Shown here piece after piece: positions 26,857-32,591 of a stretch of 33,243 bases of DNA (position 1 is its first letter; each line of letters opens with the position of its first letter). The stretch lies in the NCBI GenBank assembly GCA_025355585.1, contig JANXZJ010000093.1, positions 1 through 33,243 of the forward strand. The letters run 5' to 3'. Below the pieces are notes generated by a model. It was not told the origin of the DNA, made no database searches, and saw nothing but the letters and a program-made list of their open reading frames with translations. The stretch is from Mariniphaga sp. (lineage in GTDB: Bacteria; Bacteroidota; Bacteroidia; Bacteroidales; Prolixibacteraceae). The translations under genes were made by a program, and so were the position numbers.

Positions 26857-27417
26857 ATGTTACACTTTCCGAAAGACAACTTCAACTATGCACAAGTCAC
26901 TGGACATTTTGCACAAGTCACTGGACATTTTGCGGAAGTCATTGGATATTTTACGGAAGTCACTGGACATTTTACGGAAGACACTGGACATTTTGCGGAA
27001 GTCATTGGATATTTTACGGAAGACACTGGACATTTTACGGAAGACACTGGACATTTTGCGGAAGTCATTGGATATTTTACGGAAGACACTGGACATTTTG
27101 CACAAGTCACTGGACATTTTGCGGAAGACACTGGACATTTTACGGAAGACACTGGACATTTTGCACAAGACACTGGACATTTTGCGGAAGTCACTGGACA
27201 TTTTGCACAAGTCATCGGAGATCTTGCGGAAGGCAACTTCAACTGTGCACAAGAGACTGCGAATTTAGCGGAAGGTGTTGCGCAAGTTGCAAAAGCTATT
27301 GCGCATTTAGCGGAAGATAACTTCAACTATGCACAGGAGACTGCGCATTTAGCGGAAGACAACTTCAACTATGAAAAAGTTGTTGCGCATTTTGCGGAAA
27401 ACAACTTCAGGTTTTAA
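26857..27417 (+). repeat. Tandem array of 21-bp units (VNTR/minisatellite)
   Basis: From 26896, sixteen near-perfect 21-bp units abut without spacers. Each is GTC or GAC, then ACTGGACATTTT or the variant ATTGGATATTTT, then a six-base tail (GCGGAA, ACGGAA or GCACAA). Nine more diverged units with GCGCATTTAGCGGAA and AACTTCAACTAT cores continue the same 21-bp phase to 27417, and one to two degenerate units precede it. Units 2-10 also repeat as 63-bp triplets. The period is a multiple of three, so the core is open in several frames on both strands. Confidence 0.95.
26857..27417 (+). CDS. Heptad-repeat protein encoded by the 21-bp array (frame uncertain)
   Basis: This 186-residue frame begins at the first unit and ends exactly with the last. 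Each unit gives one heptad such as VTGHFAQ, VIGYFTE or DTGHFAE, and the diverged units keep the pattern (ETAHLAE, DNFNYAQ, VVAHFAE) without a stop, which is the best argument for coding. Hydrophobic residues fall at positions 1 and 5, a coiled-coil-like spacing. A rival frame, 26816-27268 (150 residues, KSLDILR heptads), has a non-repeat N-terminus; there three unit variants are silent (CTG/TTG, GAC/GAT, TTG/TTA) and the others are S/T and R/H, which favours it inside the core, but it stops in the diverged units. No function is recognised, and neither frame may be translated. Confidence 0.4.
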   Translation: MLHFPKDNFNYAQVTGHFAQVTGHFAEVIGYFTEVTGHFTEDTGHFAEVIGYFTEDTGHFTEDTGHFAEVIGYFTEDTGHFAQVTGHFAEDTGHFTEDTGHFAQDTGHFAEVTGHFAQVIGDLAEGNFNCAQETANLAEGVAQVAKAIAHLAEDNFNYAQETAHLAEDNFNYEKVVAHFAENNFRF

Positions 27418-27476
27418 AACACTAAATCACTTTTTTATAAAGGGTCAATTGATTTATAATATTGGACATCAAATGA

Positions 27477-27521
27477 AGTGGCCGGTAGAAGATTCAATAA
27501 ATGAACATCCTCCCGGCCACT
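27477..27521 (-). terminator. Hairpin at the end of the DUF302 operon
   Basis: The arms AGTGGCCGG (27477-27485) and CCGGCCACT (27513-27521) pair perfectly, with a small inner stem TTCA/TGAA inside the 27-base loop. It lies 27 bases after the DUF302 stop. No T-run follows, so termination is plausible rather than sure. Confidence 0.45.
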
Positions 27522-27548
27522 ATCAGAAGAACCATTTGTCAATCGAAA

Positions 27549-27950
27549 TTAGCTGACGACCGAATCGACAATCTCATTTACTTCATCGGCAGCCGCAGTC
27601 ATCACTTCGCGGACTGTTTCGGGCATTCCCGCAGCCAGTGCGGCTCCATTAATCATTGCAACGTAGGTCTTTCCGTCCTCTTTCTGGTAAATGGAGATCC
27701 GGCAGGGCATCATTACAGAAACGATTCTTTCATCATTCTTCTCAAGCATTTTACCTGAGAATGCTGGTTTACAAACTTCGAGTACTTTTACCGGATTTAC
27801 AGTTTTTCCGGCCTTCGCAAGCGACTGCTGCAAATCATGAGTAGCAGGAATATTCCACTCTTTCTTAACGGCAGCTTTTGTCAGTAATTCAACCGTCTTT
27901 TCGAAGTCCCACGGACTTACTTTTTCGATAATCATCTGATTTGTTTCCAT
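27549..27950 (-). CDS. DUF302 domain protein
   Basis: A 133-residue soluble protein resembling the DUF302 fold throughout: a phase of SPWDFEKTVELLTKAAVKKEWNIPATHDL, then VLEVCKPAFSGKMLEKNDERIVSVMMPCRISIYQKEDGKTYVAMING. Two cysteines (in EVCKP and MMPCRI) are at the family's typical places. DUF302 proteins often sit beside redox and sulphur genes, but their biochemical role is not established. The start lies 7 bases after the Trx-TrxR stop, so it is the last gene of the operon that contains the radical SAM gene. Confidence 0.85.
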   Translation of the reverse strand: METNQMIIEKVSPWDFEKTVELLTKAAVKKEWNIPATHDLQQSLAKAGKTVNPVKVLEVCKPAFSGKMLEKNDERIVSVMMPCRISIYQKEDGKTYVAMINGAALAAGMPETVREVMTAAADEVNEIVDSVVS

Positions 27951-27957
27951 TTTGCAA

Positions 27958-29226
27958 TTAATTTAATTCTTTGGCAATAGCAATAGCTGCAATGGTACCG
28001 TCAGCAACTGCTGTAGTAATCTGCCGGTATTTCTTACTGATCACATCTCCCACGGCAAATATGTCGGGGAGATTAGTTCGCATATCTTCATCGGTTTTGA
28101 TATAACCCCATTGATCGAGTGTGAGTTTATTCTTGAATAACTTAACATTGGGTTTCATTCCAATAAAGATAAATACACCATCCGAGATCAAAGTTTTGAT
28201 CTTTTTTGTTTGAAGGTCCTCAACCTCTGTGATGATCTTGTCACCATCACGTTTAAATGAGCGCGGCTCGTGCTGGAGCAAGGCACTAATTTTGGGGTTT
28301 GCATTCAGTTTTTCAATCGCAGTTTTGTTGGCTGTAAAGGCATCGAACTGGTGAACCATCGTTATCTTACTGGCAAATTTCGATATAAAATCTGACTCCT
28401 CCACGGCAGAGTTTCCACCGCCGATAACAACCACCTCTTTATCGCCGTAATATTTTGCATCACAAGTGGCGCAATAGGATATTCCTTTTCCCTTCAATTC
28501 AACTTCCCCGGGAATTCCCATCAGGTTGGGTGACGTACCTGTGGCAATAATAATCTTCTTTGCTTTTACGGTCTCATACTCATCAAGTACAATTTCCCTT
28601 TTTTTGAGGTCAACACTCGTTACATCAACTGCTACTTTGTAAGCTGTTCCGCAAAGTTTGGTCTGTTCCGACATATTGTGCGACAGCATATAACCCGCCT
28701 GAGGTTCAATAAATCCCGGATAATTGGACACTTCGTGTGTTGTGGCAACATGACCTCCAGGTAATGCAATGTCAATTAATACCGTATTGATTTTCGCCTG
28801 GCACAGGTAAAGTCCTGCCGTAAGACCTCCGGGTCCGGCACCCAAAATCATTACATCGTATTCCGATATGGTTGGTTTTATTTTGCCGGTGATGGTCGCG
28901 ACCTTGCTTTCAGGAAGTAATTTGTTCAGATTCTTAATGATATCACTTCTTTTGATTCCACCTGTTAACCGGTCTCCTACTTCTTTACCATTGTCGTAGA
29001 AGATAAGCGTGGGGGAGGATTTCACGACTAATTGATCGGATAATTCACGATTTTTCTGCCGGAAGATCTTTAAAAATTTAACATCCTGACCATACAATTT
29101 TGCAAGCGTTTCGAATTTTGGAGCCAATGCCTCGCATGGGGGACATTCGGATGAATAAAAATCAAGGACTACTTTCCCCGATTGCAATACCTCTTTTTCA
29201 AATTCAACGGATGTAATTTCAACCAT
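27958..29226 (-). CDS. Thioredoxin-thioredoxin reductase fusion (thioredoxin first)
   Basis: A 422-residue protein joining an N-terminal thioredoxin domain (residues 1-105, active site ECPPCE with C28 and C31, in place of the usual WCGPC) to a complete thioredoxin reductase (about 122-422). The reductase shows the FAD loop GAGPGG (129-134), the redox pair CATC (C252, C255) and the NADPH loop GGGNSA (269-274). It should move electrons from NADPH through FAD to its own thioredoxin. The order is the reverse of the reductase-thioredoxin fusion known from Mycobacterium leprae. The neighbours, a radical SAM maturase and proteins rich in CC motifs, suggest it keeps thiols in a product or partner reduced. 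It starts 42 bases after the radical SAM stop. Confidence 0.9.
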   Translation of the reverse strand: MVEITSVEFEKEVLQSGKVVLDFYSSECPPCEALAPKFETLAKLYGQDVKFLKIFRQKNRELSDQLVVKSSPTLIFYDNGKEVGDRLTGGIKRSDIIKNLNKLLPESKVATITGKIKPTISEYDVMILGAGPGGLTAGLYLCQAKINTVLIDIALPGGHVATTHEVSNYPGFIEPQAGYMLSHNMSEQTKLCGTAYKVAVDVTSVDLKKREIVLDEYETVKAKKIIIATGTSPNLMGIPGEVELKGKGISYCATCDAKYYGDKEVVVIGGGNSAVEESDFISKFASKITMVHQFDAFTANKTAIEKLNANPKISALLQHEPRSFKRDGDKIITEVEDLQTKKIKTLISDGVFIFIGMKPNVKLFKNKLTLDQWGYIKTDEDMRTNLPDIFAVGDVISKKYRQITTAVADGTIAAIAIAKELN

Positions 29227-29268
29227 TATATGTATTTTAAATATTCTGCTTCAGTATTTTAACATTTA

Positions 29269-30591
29269 TCAATCTTTGAAATAGGAGGCAAATCCCAGTT
29301 CAAGTAATTCTTTTACCGGCCTGCAATCGGGTGAACTGATCGTACCATTTTTATTCTTTGCAACCGATCCGCAACCACCTCCACACGCCAATTGGACAGA
29401 ACAGGTTTTACATTCGGGAATAGTGGTAACATCTCGCGATTCCCATTCATTGATTAATTGTTCATTCCGGGTAATCTCCGGATAGAAGGTTCCCAAAGCT
29501 TCGTCTTCTTTACCTACTGTTGCGGTACAGGAATAGATTTTACCTGTATAATCGAATGCCCATTCTGTTTTGCAGGCAGGACACGCATCGAACAGTGGTT
29601 CGGGAAGTTTTCCATTCTCCGAGAGGTATTTCGAAATTGAATAAGCAGGCTTATAAAATTCCTGAATGTGAGGGTATTGTTTGATCAGATCGAAAAGCTT
29701 TTCATAAAGTGATATCCTGCTGAAAAGTTTATCGGGTGTTGACTGACAATGGTGAAGTTCATAATTCCTCCCGATCTGTGTTTTAAACAACGGATGGGAA
29801 GTCCATCCTTTTTCGATCGCGAATTGGGCAAATTCAGGAAGATTATCAATGTTTTCCTTGTCGATGACCATGCGGAGATTTACCGGAAGTCCGTTTTCGA
29901 GACATGCATCCACTCCTTTCACAATTTTATCAAAGGTTTTACCTCCACCTTTCAGTGTCCTGCGGTTATCGTGAACAGCGGCAGTACCATCAATCGTGAT
30001 CTGGATCTCACGGATCTTCCCCGTCTTAAGTACATCAATGTATTCTACGAGAGTATATCCGTTTGTGACAAAGCAAACTTCAAGTTTTGCCTTGTTTGCT
30101 TTTTGAAGTAAATAGGCGATCTGTGCCTGCTGATGCGGACTATTGAGCAGTGGCTCACCACCAAAGACGGTGATGTATTTTTTACGTGTGGCGAATTCAT
30201 TCTGAAGATATTTGAAGAATGCATCTGTAAGTTCATTCCCCTGAGCAGCTCCTGCATTGGTGTATTCATCCTGGTAGCAATAGGTACATCCAAAATTGCA
30301 ACTGTAATTCAAGATGAAAAAGAGCTGTACCTCCTCCTGATCACGTTCATCCAGTGCATTGTAATATTGCATCCGAAAGAGTTTTTTTTCGGTTCCTGAA
30401 CCTGTCAGGTAACCTTTCTCTGCCATCGCTTCGGTAAATTCAGAATCAGTTGTGCCTCCATTCCGGATCAGTTCAAGCTTTTCAGCCTCAGTTGGACTCA
30501 AAATATCGGCATTTCCTGTTAATAAATTGACAATGAAATGTTCATCGCTATCTTTTACTTTTGAAAATATATTTTGTTCGGAATATTTCAT
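29269..30591 (-). CDS. Radical SAM/SPASM protein (peptide-maturase type)
   Basis: A 440-residue iron-sulphur enzyme. Residues 1-75 look like a small peptide-recognition region (LLTGNADILSPTEAEKLELI). The radical SAM core has CNFGCTYCYQ (C98, C102, C105, binding the cluster that cleaves S-adenosylmethionine), FGGEPLL and ITIDGT. The C-terminal SPASM region has cysteines 337, 340, 355, 394, 397, 403, 407 and 423 for auxiliary clusters. This layout is shared by anaerobic sulfatase maturases and by enzymes that modify ribosomal peptides. No sulfatase gene is present, but a 32-residue Cys-containing peptide gene lies just upstream, so a peptide-maturase role is favoured. It shares the strand and spacing of the Trx-TrxR and DUF302 genes. 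Confidence 0.88.
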   Translation of the reverse strand: MKYSEQNIFSKVKDSDEHFIVNLLTGNADILSPTEAEKLELIRNGGTTDSEFTEAMAEKGYLTGSGTEKKLFRMQYYNALDERDQEEVQLFFILNYSCNFGCTYCYQDEYTNAGAAQGNELTDAFFKYLQNEFATRKKYITVFGGEPLLNSPHQQAQIAYLLQKANKAKLEVCFVTNGYTLVEYIDVLKTGKIREIQITIDGTAAVHDNRRTLKGGGKTFDKIVKGVDACLENGLPVNLRMVIDKENIDNLPEFAQFAIEKGWTSHPLFKTQIGRNYELHHCQSTPDKLFSRISLYEKLFDLIKQYPHIQEFYKPAYSISKYLSENGKLPEPLFDACPACKTEWAFDYTGKIYSCTATVGKEDEALGTFYPEITRNEQLINEWESRDVTTIPECKTCSVQLACGGGCGSVAKNKNGTISSPDCRPVKELLELGFASYFKD

Positions 30592-30725
30592 TCAAATGGT
30601 TTCTTTGACAAAAAAGGTATTTGTCTGTTTCAAAGCAAATGGCTGAACCCACTTCGGGATTCTAAGTTTCGGGCTTTTCTGTACCTCATGTGGAGTCGGA
30701 GGTTACTAAAATTGGATCAGGATAA

Positions 30726-30748
30726 TACCGGGTGTTTGATGCCCGGTA
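30726..30748 (-). terminator. Hairpin between small peptide and radical SAM genes
   Basis: TACCGGG (30726-30732) pairs with CCCGGTA (30742-30748) around a 9-base loop, 18 bases after the peptide stop. There is no U-run after it, so it may be a partial attenuator or an RNA stabiliser that lets the peptide gene be expressed more than the maturase gene. Confidence 0.5.
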
Positions 30749-30765
30749 CTATCCATCAATTGTCA

Positions 30766-30864
30766 TCAATCGTGACAACCAACAACAGTCCTCGAGGTTT
30801 TTGCACAACATTGGGCAATCTTCACCATCCTGGGCTCCTCTTTTTTCTTAATTAGACTTTTCAT
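30766..30864 (-). CDS. Small Cys-containing peptide, candidate maturase substrate
   Basis: A 32-residue frame on the minus strand, ATG at 30862-30864 and TGA at 30766-30768. It begins MKSLIKKKEEPR, a lysine-rich leader-like part, and ends MVKIAQCCAKTSRTVVGCHD with three cysteines (19, 20 and 30). It lies 71 bases after the methyltransferase stop and 174 bases before the radical SAM start, in the same direction, and a hairpin follows it. Short leader-plus-Cys-core peptides immediately before a radical SAM/SPASM gene are the usual form of RiPP precursors. No Bacteroidales GG motif is seen. It could be a chance frame: 32 codons in about 350 bases is not rare, so the support is the context and composition. 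Confidence 0.5.
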   Translation of the reverse strand: MKSLIKKKEEPRMVKIAQCCAKTSRTVVGCHD

Positions 30865-30935
30865 CCGCAAATAATTTGTTATTAAGTGGTTAAACTTGTT
30901 GTTACCGCCCTCCATTCATTTATTCCATGAAAGGT

Positions 30936-31586
30936 TTATCTTGAGCAGCAGCATCCTCCGGCGGGTTTTTTTCCTGCAATGGTGAGGCTTGCTACTTCTG
31001 CTTTTCCTTTTGAATAGGGTTTTGATTCTTCGATGATCTCAATTCCCGTAAATCCAGCTTTTTCAAGCGTTTTCATGTATTCATCGCGGATAATTGCACC
31101 TGCCCAGCATTCGGCAACTGCAACCGGGTCGTTGCGATATTCTTCCGGTATCGGACTCGTTGAATAAATATCGCTCACCACAAATCGTCCCCCATTTTTG
31201 AGGATCCGGAAAACTTCACTCCAGACCGCTTCTTTGTCTGTTGCATGATTGATGGTGCAATTCGAGATTACAAGGTCGGCGATTCCGTCGGCTAATTCAA
31301 TTTTTTCGAGTTCACTCCGTACGAAACGCACATTCGTTACCTCAAATTTAGCTGCATTTTGCCGCGCTTTTTCAAGCATTCCTTCCGAAATGTCGATTCC
31401 GTAAATAAAACCGGTTTCGCCAACTTCGTCTGCCATACGCAGAACATCTGTCCCACGGCCACTTCCTAAATCGACACATACTTCACCCGATTTTGGTTTT
31501 GCATAATTGATTGCACCACCGCAGGATAAGCAACATTCAGTTGCTGCCAGTTCACCATATCTGATATTGATGGCCGAGAAATCCAT
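30936..31586 (-). CDS. ArsM-like SAM-dependent methyltransferase
   Basis: A 216-residue class I methyltransferase with the S-adenosylmethionine motif VCVDLGSGRGTDVLRMA and acidic loop IYGIDISEGMLEKA. It resembles arsenite methyltransferase: C110 in SNCTINHATDK and C160 in AECWAGAI are 50 residues apart, as I recall for the two arsenic-binding cysteines of algal ArsM, and CCLSCGG lies near the N-terminus. It is shorter than typical ArsM and ends in GGCCCSR, an extra Cys cluster. No arsR, arsC or arsB is nearby, so methylation of another thiol-bound metalloid or of a peptide is possible. It sits 50 bases after the DUF6132-like gene, in the operon with the peptide and radical SAM genes. Confidence 0.85.
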   Translation of the reverse strand: MDFSAINIRYGELAATECCLSCGGAINYAKPKSGEVCVDLGSGRGTDVLRMADEVGETGFIYGIDISEGMLEKARQNAAKFEVTNVRFVRSELEKIELADGIADLVISNCTINHATDKEAVWSEVFRILKNGGRFVVSDIYSTSPIPEEYRNDPVAVAECWAGAIIRDEYMKTLEKAGFTGIEIIEESKPYSKGKAEVASLTIAGKKPAGGCCCSR

Positions 31587-31636
31587 TTTTGAGGTTTTAA
31601 AATTTAAAGATACTTATTTTCTTTCTTGATTTAATC

Positions 31637-31876
31637 TTAACAGGTACAGCACGGACTTTTCACAATAAAGAACCCGATCATTCCACCAAATAGCATATTG
31701 GAATAGAGATCACTTGTGACTGGTGAAGTTCCAGAGGCTGATCCAACAAAGTAGTAGTACAATACTCCCGCAACTGCTCCGGCAGTAAATCCGACAAAGG
31801 GTTTCCAGAAGTACCACGATTTCAGCAATGCAGACCAACCTTTGGGTTTGTTTTCAATTTCGCACGAACTACTCAT
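31637..31876 (-). CDS. DUF6132-like small membrane protein with Cys tail
   Basis: A 79-residue protein with two hydrophobic stretches (FWKPFVGFTAGAVAGVLYYY and NMLFGGMIGFFIV), so it is probably an inner-membrane hairpin. The middle FVGSASGTSPVTSDLYSNML recalls the DUF6132 signature, in which, as I remember it, the loop has two Cys; here the positions are Ser, and a Cys cluster SPCCTC closes the protein instead. It begins MSSSCEIENKPKG. This is the first gene of the minus-strand operon, with a clear -7 box 24 bases upstream. Its job is unknown; thiol or metal handling with the downstream redox genes is a guess. Confidence 0.7.
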   Translation of the reverse strand: MSSSCEIENKPKGWSALLKSWYFWKPFVGFTAGAVAGVLYYYFVGSASGTSPVTSDLYSNMLFGGMIGFFIVKSPCCTC

Positions 31877-31899
31877 TTTGTTAATCTTTAATGACGGTA

Positions 31900-31907
31900 C
31901 AAAACTA
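31900..31907 (-). promoter_or_regulatory. -7 box of the DUF6132/radical SAM operon
   Basis: TAGTTTTG on the minus strand is a full match to TAnnTTTG and lies 24 bases before the ATG at 31876. No clear -33 TTG is found; a pair of direct repeats occupies the next 55 bases. Confidence 0.6.
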
Positions 31908-31931
31908 CAAAAAGTTTTATTCTAAATCGCA

Positions 31932-31962
31932 TTAGTATCACTTAAATCTTTTTAGTATCACT
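31932..31962. promoter_or_regulatory. Direct repeat, probable operator between divergent genes
   Basis: TTAGTATCACT occurs at 31932-31942 and again at 31952-31962, 20 bases apart, about two turns of the DNA helix. It lies between the -7 box of the minus-strand operon and the promoter-like TATATTTTTG (31969-31978) of the plus-strand gene, so a regulator bound here could control both. Confidence 0.5.
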
Positions 31963-31996
31963 ATTTTTTATATTTTTGTTGCTTAAACAGCGATTT

Positions 31997-32431
31997 ATGG
32001 GATTGATTTTCAATAAAGATATTTCGGAAGAAACAGTTGAGGCGCTTTTTGTCAGCGATGAGAAATGCATGGAATTCCTTGCTGATCTTAAATGGGCAGA
32101 TGGTTTTACCTGCCGGAAGTGTGGGAATGCTAATTTTTGTGCAGGAAAGTCGCCTTTTTCGCGGCGTTGTACAAAATGCAAATCGGAAGAGTCGGCAACA
32201 ACGGGAACCATCTTTCACAACTGTAAATTCCCTATTCATAAAGCTTTCATCATTGCTTACAATGTATGTAAAGGGAAAGAAGATGTTTCGACGTATGAAT
32301 TTGCACGCCGGCTTGCTTTACGGCAAATGACTTGCTGGAACTTCAAAACAAAAATTCAATCGGCATTAAAATCGATGGACTCACTCACCGATATTGAAAA
32401 GGTAGCCATTGAGAAGATGCTTGGGAGTTGA
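31997..32431 (+). CDS. Stand-alone IS1595-type zinc-ribbon protein
   Basis: A 144-residue protein when started at 31997 (MGLIFNKDISEE); an ATG at 31976 is rejected because it would overlap the probable TATATTTTTG promoter box. It has a zinc ribbon C39-x2-C42 and C58-x2-C61 followed by ATTGTIFHNCKFPIHKAFIIAYNVCKGKEDVSTYEFARRL, the N-terminal DNA-binding part of IS1595/ISXO2-like transposases. The DDE catalytic domain is absent and the stop comes after a helical tail, and no terminal inverted repeats are apparent. It may be an insertion-sequence relic, or a domesticated DNA-binding regulator of the divergent DUF6132 operon. The intact frame favours some retained function. Confidence 0.75.
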   Translation: MGLIFNKDISEETVEALFVSDEKCMEFLADLKWADGFTCRKCGNANFCAGKSPFSRRCTKCKSEESATTGTIFHNCKFPIHKAFIIAYNVCKGKEDVSTYEFARRLALRQMTCWNFKTKIQSALKSMDSLTDIEKVAIEKMLGS

Positions 32432-32557
32432 TGAGAAAGTGACCAGGAGATAAGTTACAGTTAGTCAAAGATCATGTGTGAACCGATATTTTTTCGATAA
32501 CTTATTCGCTTTCTTTTATACGCCGACCATACTGTCCGATTCCATCTCTCTTTTTAC

Positions 32558-32565
32558 TAAATTTG
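32558..32565 (+). promoter_or_regulatory. -7 box of the glycosyltransferase gene
   Basis: TAAATTTG matches TAnnTTTG and lies 26 bases before the ATG at 32592. No -33 TTG is seen at the usual distance. Confidence 0.45.
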
Positions 32566-32591
32566 CGATCGAATGAACCTTCGTCCTACAT

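Noticed and set aside
26896..27232. The 21-bp array as a CRISPR array
   Set aside because: Units abut directly with no unique spacers, repeats are shorter than CRISPR repeats, and no cas gene is present.
26886..27326. Cys-rich antisense frame in the array (AKCPVSS-type heptads) as a metal-binding protein
   Set aside because: It exists only because a 21-bp unit without stops is open in many frames; its ends do not match the array limits, and the unit variants are not silent in it.
30574..30855. 93-residue plus-strand frame between the radical SAM and methyltransferase genes
   Set aside because: It overlaps the start of the radical SAM gene and the small peptide gene, has low-complexity composition and lacks a promoter; the minus-strand peptide fits the context better.
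30936..31876. A standard arsenic-resistance operon
   Set aside because: Only the methyltransferase resembles an ars gene; no arsR, arsC, arsB/acr3 or ArsS-type radical SAM gene is present.
31997..32431. An active insertion sequence
   Set aside because: The DDE catalytic domain is missing, and no terminal inverted repeats or target duplications were seen.
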